The translations under genes and the position numbers were made by a program. The notes under the pieces are model-generated. The model had not been told where the DNA came from and did no database searches. It was given only the letters and a program-made list of their open reading frames with translations. Below are positions 1 through 5,952 of a stretch of 17,642 nt of DNA, piece by piece (the first letter of the stretch is position 1; each line of letters starts with the position of its first letter). This stretch comes from an uncultured Alphaproteobacteria bacterium (lineage in GTDB: Bacteria > Pseudomonadota > Alphaproteobacteria > Rs-D84), in NCBI GenBank assembly GCA_944389685.1, contig CALXNF010000074.1, positions 1 through 17,642 on the forward strand. Reading direction: 5' to 3'.

Positions 1-1004
1 AAATGCGGATTCATAAAGAAAATTATGCAGAATGCTACGCAAACATTTCGCATGGAAATCGCATTCCTGCCGAATATAAATGCTACGAAAACTAAGGTAG
101 CCATAATAAACGCACGAATTGTTGCAACATCACAACCAGATAGAAATAAATAAAATAATAAACCCGCCCATGCACAAATTAAGGCAGGAATCCGAGCGGG
201 AATTCGTTTGGTTATCGGAGAAATTAAGCGAAATATAAAATAGAATATTGCAAATAACCAACCAGATACTAATGTTATGTGAAAACCACTGATTGACCAA
301 ACATGTCCGACCCCTGTGGCAGTCCATATATCTCCGTCGGATTTAGGAACGGCGTTTTTATAACCTAAAACCAAAGTATCTACCAGAAAGGAATCGGACT
401 TTTTATGTAAATAATTTCGAAGTGTCGAAATATTGTTGTCTTTACTTATTGATATAGTTTGGTAGTCTGTTAAATAACCTGTCGCGCTTAGACGATTAAA
501 ATATGCCCAACGTGCGTAATCAAATGCTTCCGGAGCGTCCGCAGAACTTGGACGAAATAAACCAACTACAGCATTAATTTTATCTCCGATATTTGGTAGT
601 TTCATATCTTTGTTTGCTGATACTCTAATAATCGCGTTGCCTTTGCCTGCTTCAATGCTTTCTGCGTTTGTTTTTATATAAATTCTAGATTTGTCTTTTG
701 TATAATCTATGTTTTCTATTGTGCCGATAATTTCTAAGTCGTGTAGTCCGTGCGGAATTTGTGGTGTGTTTATTATATGAGTAAAAGTTGCGGCGTAGCA
801 GAACCCGAAAATGAATAAAGCCGGCATTTTTATTAACGGATGTATTTTGCAACATACAGAAAAAATTGTGATGATACCGAGTATGGTGCATAAAATAGTA
901 TTCGGTTCAAACGGGAAGTTAAAATAAAGACCTGCACCGAAGGCCATTAAAAATGGTACCCATAGAAATAATTTATCTGATTGATTTTGCCATAATTCCC
1001 GCAT
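1..1004 (-). CDS. comEC: ComEC/Rec2 family DNA uptake channel, N-terminal part (cut by window start)
   Basis: Inner-membrane channel that carries single-stranded DNA into the cytoplasm during natural transformation. Reading the minus strand from the ATG at 1004 gives 334 open codons that run off the window. Residues 14-76 hold hydrophobic membrane segments. Residues 85-185 are a soluble OB-like (DUF4131-type) region containing DAPEAFDYARW. The Competence domain follows, with GVGHVWSISGFHI at 231-243 and LSGCDVATIRAF at 288-299; these match the family hallmarks usually seen as SGLHI and LSG..V...RA. The C-terminal half, including any beta-lactamase-like domain, lies outside the window, so completeness cannot be judged. 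There is no Shine-Dalgarno site; a TATAAT box ends 6 nt before the ATG, which suggests a leaderless mRNA. It is divergent from the pyrG remnant. The family call is firm from the two motifs; an active competence role is inference. Confidence 0.9.
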   Translation of the reverse strand, partial: MRELWQNQSDKLFLWVPFLMAFGAGLYFNFPFEPNTILCTILGIITIFSVCCKIHPLIKMPALFIFGFCYAATFTHIINTPQIPHGLHDLEIIGTIENIDYTKDKSRIYIKTNAESIEAGKGNAIIRVSANKDMKLPNIGDKINAVVGLFRPSSADAPEAFDYARWAYFNRLSATGYLTDYQTISISKDNNISTLRNYLHKKSDSFLVDTLVLGYKNAVPKSDGDIWTATGVGHVWSISGFHITLVSGWLFAIFYFIFRLISPITKRIPARIPALICAWAGLLFYLFLSGCDVATIRAFIMATLVFVAFIFGRNAISMRNVCVAFCIIFFMNPH

Positions 1005-1010
1005 ATAAAA

Positions 1011-1040
1011 ATTATAGGAATTTATTTGTTTGCACCGCAA
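1011..1040 (-). promoter_or_regulatory. comEC promoter (candidate leaderless start)
   Basis: On the minus strand TTGCGG (1035-1040) and TATAAT (1011-1016) are separated by 18 bp. The -10 box ends 6 nt before the comEC ATG at 1004, so transcription should begin at or next to the A of the start codon. The -35 box shares base 1035 with the -35 box of the divergent pyrG promoter. Confidence 0.6.
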
Positions 1041-1058
1041 CGAAAAATTTCGTATGAT
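1030..1058 (+). promoter_or_regulatory. Promoter of the pyrG remnant
   Basis: TTGCAC (1030-1035) and TATGAT (1053-1058) have a 17-bp spacer, which is near consensus. A strong AAGGAGG (1070-1076) lies 8 nt before the ATG at 1085, giving a predicted leader of about 20 nt. Both signals look intact although the gene behind them is broken. Confidence 0.7.
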
Positions 1059-1084
1059 GGAAAGTCCATAAGGAGGCGTTTCTT

Positions 1085-1430
1085 ATGGCAAAGTATACAT
1101 TCATTACCGGTGGTGTAGTTTCCAGTTTAGGTAAGGGCGTCGCGGCGGCAAGTTGCGGCGCTCTTCTTCAATCGCGTGGCTACAGCGTTCATGCGCGAAA
1201 GTTTGATCCGTACTTAAATATAGATCCAGGTACTATGTCGCCGTTCCAGCATGGTGAAGTTTATGTTACTAATGACGGATTTGAAACAGACCTGGATTTG
1301 GGTTATTACGAAAGATTTTTAAGTATAAAACTTTCGCGTAACGATTCTGTGTCTGGGGGGCGCATCATACCGCCGCACTCAGATGTACGGTCGCCAGGAT
1401 TATTGTCAACGTGTCGTTGACCATAAGCAT
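1085..1430 (+). pseudogene. pyrG: CTP synthase remnant, 5' end only
   Basis: CTP synthase makes CTP from UTP, ATP and glutamine and is normally about 540 residues; only the first fifth is recognisable here. Residues 1-93 read in frame as the synthetase domain: GGVVSSLGKG nucleotide-binding loop at 9-18, DPYLNIDPGTMSP, QHGEVYVTNDG and ETDLDLGYYERF. After SGGRI (about 1365) the frame loses similarity and stops at 1418-1420. A neighbouring frame then gives Y-x9-DYCQRVVDHKHSG, which loosely follows the family's RIY-x10-DYLGxTVQVxPHIT, so frameshifts and small deletions are likely. No glutaminase domain or later synthetase motif follows before the gapR region. Family motif residues also vary (LGYYERF where LGHYERF is usual). 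Promoter and ribosome-binding site are intact. An assembly error is the main alternative. The end coordinate is approximate. Confidence 0.8.
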
Positions 1431-1465
1431 TCAGGGCAATGGTTCGTATAACCGTTACCACGAAC

Positions 1466-1489
1466 AACTGCGCCATAATGGGCGCAGTT
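1466..1489. terminator. Perfect 9-bp hairpin between the pyrG remnant and gapR
   Basis: AACTGCGCC (1466-1474), loop ATAATG, and GGCGCAGTT (1481-1489) form a perfect stem between two convergent units. Neither side has a long T run, so termination would be weak. It is best read as a shared 3'-end hairpin of gapR and the remnant. Confidence 0.5.
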
Positions 1490-1521
1490 AAAATCTTCAA
1501 CTGTTTTTGTAAATTTTTTCA

Positions 1522-1770
1522 TTACAGGCCCAATGCAGTACGGTACATTTGCGTCAGTTCATCTGCTTCATCCAGTTCATCTGGATCCATCTTGCGCAAA
1601 CGTATCATTTGGCGAATATATTTAGGGTCAAACCCAGCAGATTTTGCTTCACTATAGATTTCTTTGATGTCAGCGGCAATGGCGGCTGTTTCTTCGTTTA
1701 ATTTTTCAATACGTTCAATGATTCCAAGCAGTTGCTGGTTATCAATAGCACCATGATTTGCGTTTTTCAT
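1522..1770 (-). CDS. gapR: GapR-like nucleoid-associated protein (DUF2312)
   Basis: Small alphaproteobacterial DNA-binding protein. In Caulobacter, GapR binds AT-rich overtwisted DNA and assists topoisomerases ahead of forks and polymerases. The 82-residue product has the family pattern: helical coiled-coil ERIEKLNEETAAIAADIKEIYSEAK (two overlapping stretches: ERIEKLNEETAA at 19-30 and ADIKEIYSEAKSAGFD at 33-48), then GFDPKYIRQMIRLRKMD at 46-62 and an acidic end with TQMYRTALGL. The reading frame stays open upstream to 1857, but the ATG at 1770 is chosen because AAGGTG lies 9 nt before it, the promoter boxes at 1803-1830 fall inside the longer frame, and the extra 29 residues are hydrophobic and unlike the family. 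It is divergent from pyk, with a palindrome in between. The family assignment is firm; the function is transferred from Caulobacter. Confidence 0.9.
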   Translation of the reverse strand: MKNANHGAIDNQQLLGIIERIEKLNEETAAIAADIKEIYSEAKSAGFDPKYIRQMIRLRKMDPDELDEADELTQMYRTALGL

Positions 1771-1801
1771 TGCAGATTTCACCTTGTTTTTTGATGGACT
1801 A

Positions 1802-1815
1802 TATGATATATCATA
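1802..1815. promoter_or_regulatory. 14-bp perfect palindrome between gapR and pyk
   Basis: TATGATATATCATA equals its own reverse complement. It covers the gapR -10 box and sits about 60 bp before the pyk start. It could be an operator, or only a chance AT-rich overlap of two -10-like boxes. Confidence 0.4.
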
Positions 1816-1830
1816 AATCGAAAAAATCAA
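1803..1830 (-). promoter_or_regulatory. gapR promoter
   Basis: Minus-strand TTGATT (1825-1830) and TATCAT (1803-1808) with a 16-bp spacer, about 33 bp upstream of the gapR ATG at 1770. The -10 lies inside the 14-bp palindrome. Confidence 0.5.
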
Positions 1831-1873
1831 GAAAAACAAAACAGTAAAAAAGTACAAAAGAAGTGGGTTTATT

Positions 1874-3244
1874 ATGAATAGATTTACAAAAATAACTTCA
1901 TCAATTGGACCGAAATGTGAAGATAGAGAGACTTTAACAAAGATGATTCAGGCTGGTGTAAACGTATGCCGATTGAATTTTAGTCATGATACCGGCGACG
2001 TTCAGGGTAAAAAGATAGATTTAATTCGTGAGGTTTCTGCAGAATTAAATATGCCTGTTGCGATAATGATTGACTTACAGGGGCCTAAGCATCGTATCGG
2101 TAATTTTGTGACGGAAGATAAATATCCTTTGACTATCGGTCAAAAATTTACGTTTGATAACGATGCTACGCCAGGGGACTCTACGCGTGTTCAACTGCCA
2201 GACGCAGACGTTATGAAGTCATTAAACGTCGGTGACAGAATTTTGTTAAATGACGGTAAAATAGAAATGGTAGTTGATTCTGTTAAACCAAACAAAGTTG
2301 AGGCAACAGTTATTCGGGGGAGTGAGATTTGGTCTCGTCGCGGTTTTAATTTACCTGATACAGAAATTGCAACGTCTGTTTTGACAGAGAAGGACAGAAC
2401 GGATTTGGAATATGCATTAACAAAAGAACCAGATTGGGTGGCAATTTCTTTTGTTCAGAAACCAGAAGATATTGCAGAAGTTCGTGATTTTATAGTATCT
2501 CATACGTCACATCCTGTAAAAATAATAGCAAAGATTGAACGACCAAATGCGGTTGAAAGAATTACAGAGATCGCGGCTGTTGCTGACGGTATAATGATAG
2601 CGCGTGGTGATTTGGCAGTAGAAGTTCCGTTTGAAAAATTACCTGCAATTTCACGTCATATTATTCGCGAATGCCGTAAAATGAATAAACCTGTAATTAT
2701 GGCAACGCAAATGTTGGGGACTATGGTAAATAGCGAATTCCCAACGCGTGCGGAAATTACAGACGTTGCAAATACCGCTTATTTGCGTGCGGATTCCACC
2801 ATGACCTCTGAGGAAACAACTATCGGTATCAATCCTGTAAATGTAATAAATACGATGAATAAAATATTGTCGTATGCTGATAGCGATGCGATTGCGAATC
2901 CATATGATTGGTCGCGCGTAGAAAACGTACCCGAAAACGACTGGTCACGCAGTGTCGCGTCAATGGCATATTTAAATAAAGCATCTGCAATAGTTGTGTT
3001 TGCACGTGATACAGTTGCAGCGACGGAAATATCTTGCCGTAAACCGGATATTCCAATTGTTGCAGTATGTCGGGATAGATTAATTGCTAATCAGCTATGT
3101 CTTGCCCGAGGTGTGTTCTCGATTTATGATGAGGAATTATTTGGTCAGCGAGACGCATTTAATTCGGCACGTAAATTCGGTGTAAACGAAGGTAAATTGG
3201 TTATTGTGGACGAAGATAAAATTAGCTTACGTACATTAGATTAA
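1874..3244 (+). CDS. pyk: Pyruvate kinase
   Basis: Last step of glycolysis: phosphoenolpyruvate + ADP to pyruvate + ATP, in the cytoplasm. The 456-residue protein has the usual order. The (beta/alpha)8 A domain starts with TKITSSIGPK and RLNFSH (R33, N35, S37). The B domain runs about 72-165. The A domain resumes with LTEKDRTDLE and ISFVQKPEDI, then the catalytic IIAKIERPNA (K220, E222) and IMIARGDLAVE (D246 metal ligand), then PVIMATQML (T278). A C domain begins around 355. The usual GADAVMLSxETA segment is replaced by RADSTMTSEETT (306-315), keeping S312 and E314. It is slightly shorter than typical 470-residue enzymes. There is no strong Shine-Dalgarno (AAGTGGG at best) and no convincing -35/-10 pair. 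A strong terminator follows, so it is probably monocistronic. Confidence 0.95.
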   Translation: MNRFTKITSSIGPKCEDRETLTKMIQAGVNVCRLNFSHDTGDVQGKKIDLIREVSAELNMPVAIMIDLQGPKHRIGNFVTEDKYPLTIGQKFTFDNDATPGDSTRVQLPDADVMKSLNVGDRILLNDGKIEMVVDSVKPNKVEATVIRGSEIWSRRGFNLPDTEIATSVLTEKDRTDLEYALTKEPDWVAISFVQKPEDIAEVRDFIVSHTSHPVKIIAKIERPNAVERITEIAAVADGIMIARGDLAVEVPFEKLPAISRHIIRECRKMNKPVIMATQMLGTMVNSEFPTRAEITDVANTAYLRADSTMTSEETTIGINPVNVINTMNKILSYADSDAIANPYDWSRVENVPENDWSRSVASMAYLNKASAIVVFARDTVAATEISCRKPDIPIVAVCRDRLIANQLCLARGVFSIYDEELFGQRDAFNSARKFGVNEGKLVIVDEDKISLRTLD

Positions 3245-3264
3245 TTCAAATAAAAATATTAATA

Positions 3265-3305
3265 AAGGTGACGGGAATTTATATTGACCGTCACCTTGTT
3301 TTTTT
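3265..3305 (+). terminator. Rho-independent terminator of pyk
   Basis: AAGGTGACGG (3265-3274) pairs perfectly with CCGTCACCTT (3288-3297) over a 13-nt loop, followed by GTTTTTTT. Confidence 0.9.
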
Positions 3306-3313
3306 ACTAAAAT
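3284..3313 (+). promoter_or_regulatory. dacA promoter nested in the pyk terminator
   Basis: TTGACC (3284-3289) overlaps the descending arm of the terminator; TAAAAT (3308-3313) lies 18 bp further on. The predicted start, about 3319-3321, is only a few bases before the dacA ATG at 3324, which lacks a Shine-Dalgarno site, so the mRNA would be essentially leaderless. Confidence 0.45.
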
Positions 3314-3323
3314 CACAGTTGAA

Positions 3324-4493
3324 ATGAAAAGGTTGGTAGGGATTTTCTTCGCAACGTTATTGTTGGTGCTGCCTGCGTTTGGTGCGCAGTACAAAGCGGC
3401 CTTGGTGGCTGATATGGATACAGGTAAGGTTCTTTATCAAGAAAATGCCACGGTTCAAAATTACCCCGCAAGTCTTACAAAAATAATGACGTTATATTTA
3501 ACTTTTGATGCACTGGAACATGGCCGTTTGCATTTGGATGATTATTTAATAGTGTCCCAATCGGCGGCGTCTGCTTCACCAGTTAAATTGGGATTGCAGG
3601 CTGGAAGTAAGATAAAAGTAGAAGATGCAATAAAGGCTTTAACTGTCTTAAGTGCAAATGATGTCGCGCGCGTTTTGGCGGAAAATTTAAAGGGTGGTAT
3701 GGAGGGTAATTTTGCTGGTTTGATGACGCGTGTGGCTGGTGAAATCGGTTTGACTGGAACAAACTTTGAAAACTCTTCTGGGTTGCCCGATGATGATCAT
3801 ATGTCAACAGCGCGTGATATTGCCTTATTGTCTATGGCTGTATATAAGCACTTCCCACAATATTGGAAATATTTTTCTATAAAGACATGGACGTATAACG
3901 GAAAGACTTATACGAATGGTAATAGACTGTTAGGAACTTATCCTGGTTGCGATGGTATGAAAACGGGTTATACAAATAAGTCTCGTTATTCGTTGGTTGC
4001 GACGGCAAATCGTAATAATCATCATTTAATAGCGGTTGTATTAGGGGCAGAAAATAAAGATGTTCGTGCAAACGTTGCTACGCAAATGTTAAATCGTGGT
4101 TTTGAAGCGGTTGATAGTGGTGCCCCGACAACGACGGTACAAACTTATACAGCGCCTGTTCAGTCTTATAGTGCAGCGACCTCGCAAAATTCTTCTGGTG
4201 CTCAAACATTTAAAGCGGCATATGCTGCCGCAACCGCACAAAGTGCGCCAACGGGTAGTTATAGTTCTAACAAAGGCGGAAATGCCGGTGTACAATTCGG
4301 GGCGTTTTCGTCTAAATCTGCAGCCCAAACGCAGGTTAATACGGTTAAAAACAAACTTGGGGTTAACGCTGTAATTGAAACTGCACCAAATGGTATGTAT
4401 CGAGTTAGGGCGAATAATTTATCTGAAAGTTCTGCACAGGATATTCGTAACCGTGCACAGAATAATGGTATAGATTGTTATGTTTTTCACTAA
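3324..4493 (+). CDS. dacA: Serine-type D-alanyl-D-alanine carboxypeptidase (PBP5/6-like) with C-terminal SPOR domain
   Basis: Periplasmic peptidase of family S11 that removes the terminal D-Ala from peptidoglycan stem peptides. A Sec signal peptide covers about 1-21 (KR, hydrophobic core, AFGA). The three active-site motifs are present: S50-L-T-K53, S110-A-N112 and K213-T-G215. The catalytic domain ends near residue 263. Instead of the PBP5 C-terminal domain and amphipathic membrane anchor there is a Ser/Thr/Ala/Gln-rich linker (264-318) and a SPOR domain (320-388: GVQFGAFSSKSAAQ, then MYRVRANNLSESSAQ). SPOR domains bind denuded glycan strands at division septa, so septal targeting is inferred. 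There is no clear ribosome-binding site before the ATG. recR follows after 12 nt. This domain order is common in Alphaproteobacteria. Confidence 0.93.
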   Translation: MKRLVGIFFATLLLVLPAFGAQYKAALVADMDTGKVLYQENATVQNYPASLTKIMTLYLTFDALEHGRLHLDDYLIVSQSAASASPVKLGLQAGSKIKVEDAIKALTVLSANDVARVLAENLKGGMEGNFAGLMTRVAGEIGLTGTNFENSSGLPDDDHMSTARDIALLSMAVYKHFPQYWKYFSIKTWTYNGKTYTNGNRLLGTYPGCDGMKTGYTNKSRYSLVATANRNNHHLIAVVLGAENKDVRANVATQMLNRGFEAVDSGAPTTTVQTYTAPVQSYSAATSQNSSGAQTFKAAYAAATAQSAPTGSYSSNKGGNAGVQFGAFSSKSAAQTQVNTVKNKLGVNAVIETAPNGMYRVRANNLSESSAQDIRNRAQNNGIDCYVFH

Positions 4494-4505
4494 AGATAAA
4501 AACTA

Positions 4506-5105
4506 ATGAACTCAAAAATAGAAAAATTAATAAAACAATTTGCAAAATTGCCTAGGTTGGGTTCTAGGGCGGGGCAACGTATCGTTCTTGCGTTGTTGCA
4601 AGATAAAACTGGGCGGGCAGAAAAATTAGCTAATGCTTTATTAGATGCAGTCGCAACGATTAGACCTTGTCCTATGTGCGGTGTTCTGACTGATAGTGAT
4701 TCTGCGCTGTGCGAGTTCTGTAGAGATATGTCTCGGGCAAACGGGCAGCTTTGTATAGTAAGAGATTTGTCTGATGTCTGGACGTTAGAAAAATCTGCTG
4801 TGTTTATGGGACGCTATCATATTCTTGGCGGGCTTTTGTCCGGTGTTTCGGGGATTATGCCAGAAGATTTAAATGTTGCAACTTTGTCGGAACGAGTAAA
4901 GAATGAGAATATAAAGGAAATAATTTTTGCTTTACCTAATACCATAGAAGGGAAAACGACGCAACATTATGTAATGTCTATTCTCGGTGAAGGTGTGAAC
5001 GCAAAGTTTTCTGAATTGGCATCTGGTGTCCCATTAGGTGGGGATTTAGATTATTTAGATGATGGAACCTTATCATTGGCATTTGGGGGGCGTAAAGAAT
5101 TATGA
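4506..5105 (+). CDS. recR: Recombination mediator RecR
   Basis: RecR works with RecO and RecF to load RecA on gapped, SSB-coated DNA. The 199 residues match the family length and layout: N-terminal helix-hairpin-helix (LIKQFAKLPRLGSRAGQRI, 8-26), four-cysteine zinc finger (C55, C58, C69, C72), Toprim domain starting with LCIVRDLSDV at 82, and the C-terminal GVPLGGDLDYLDDGTL (174-189) that closes the ring-forming domain. The stop codon overlaps the start of rsmA by ATGA, indicating translational coupling. No strong Shine-Dalgarno is seen in the 12-nt gap after dacA. dnaX or a YbaB gene, often beside recR, is absent here. Confidence 0.96.
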   Translation: MNSKIEKLIKQFAKLPRLGSRAGQRIVLALLQDKTGRAEKLANALLDAVATIRPCPMCGVLTDSDSALCEFCRDMSRANGQLCIVRDLSDVWTLEKSAVFMGRYHILGGLLSGVSGIMPEDLNVATLSERVKNENIKEIIFALPNTIEGKTTQHYVMSILGEGVNAKFSELASGVPLGGDLDYLDDGTLSLAFGGRKEL

Positions 5106-5929
5106 AAACTGCTGGTGTGCAATCTTTACCGCCTGTGTCTGAAATGATGCGCTCTGCTGGGTTAGAGCCTAAGAAACAATTTGGACAGAATTTTCTTTTT
5201 GACTTAAATTTAACAGGACGTATTGCACGAAGTGTTCCAAATATAGAAAATGTTACCGTGGTAGAAGTTGGGCCTGGACCAGGTGGTTTAACGCGTGCGT
5301 TGTTGTTGGCTGGTGCGAAACAAGTTATTGCTATAGAAAAAGACAAAACAACTAGGTCTATACTTGATAAGATTGTTGACGCGTCAGATGGGCGGTTGAC
5401 TGTAATTTATGATGATGCGTTGAAAGTTGACTTAAGCAAGTTAGGCGTCAAAGAATATGCGATTTGTTCTAATTTACCTTACAATGTCGGGACAGAGCTT
5501 TTAACGCGCTGGTTAGTACGTGTTGCAAACGGAGACACGATAAGTTCGATGACGTTAATGTTTCAGCGAGAGGTTGCACAGCGTATTACCGCTTGTTGTG
5601 GTGACGTGCAATACGGACGTTTAGCTGTACTGGCTTCGTTAGTTGCAGATGCTAAAATTTTATTTAATGTTCCTAATACTGCATTTGTACCGAAACCAAA
5701 GGTACAAAGTGCTGTTGTTTCTGTTATTCCAAACAAAGAAAAAATACGAAAGATAAAAGATATAAATAAAATAGAAAAAATAACAGCCAAATTGTTTGGT
5801 CAGCGAAGAAAGATGATACGCAGTATAATGCCAGACGTTGATTGGACTAAATATGGTTTATCAGGAACAGAACGTGCAGAAAATTTAAAACCAGAAGTAT
5901 TTGCCAACTTAGCACTTGATTTGGTATAA
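5102..5929 (+). CDS. rsmA: 16S rRNA (adenine1518/1519-N6)-dimethyltransferase
   Basis: RsmA (KsgA) dimethylates two adjacent adenines in the 3'-terminal helix of 16S rRNA during late 30S assembly, using SAM. Visible motifs: KKQFGQNFL (24-32), SAM-binding EVGPGPGGLTR (55-65), acidic E79 in AIEKD, D104-D105, catalytic NLPYN (124-128), and FVPKPKVQSAV (195-205) near the small C-terminal helical domain. Its length of 275 residues is normal. It overlaps recR by 4 nt (ATGA) and is followed after 23 nt by the antiporter, so the dacA-recR-rsmA-kef run is probably one transcript. pdxA and apaG, its frequent partners in other bacteria, are not here. Confidence 0.96.
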   Translation: MKTAGVQSLPPVSEMMRSAGLEPKKQFGQNFLFDLNLTGRIARSVPNIENVTVVEVGPGPGGLTRALLLAGAKQVIAIEKDKTTRSILDKIVDASDGRLTVIYDDALKVDLSKLGVKEYAICSNLPYNVGTELLTRWLVRVANGDTISSMTLMFQREVAQRITACCGDVQYGRLAVLASLVADAKILFNVPNTAFVPKPKVQSAVVSVIPNKEKIRKIKDINKIEKITAKLFGQRRKMIRSIMPDVDWTKYGLSGTERAENLKPEVFANLALDLV

Positions 5930-5952
5930 TAATTCATATTCGGAGAGAGAAG

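Noticed and set aside
130..891. Two short minus-strand frames over 130-327 and 685-891
   Set aside because: Both overlap the continuous comEC frame in another phase; comEC carries the family motifs.
1300..1430. Programmed frameshift in pyrG
   Set aside because: No full-length pyrG continues in any frame after 1430, there is no slippery site with a downstream structure, and several indels would be needed.
1439..1657. Plus-strand open frame opposite gapR
   Set aside because: It lies antisense to gapR, has Ser-rich low-complexity composition and no ribosome-binding site; it is a shadow.
1771..1857. Longer gapR start
   Set aside because: It would place the promoter boxes inside the coding region and add a hydrophobic N-terminus foreign to the family.
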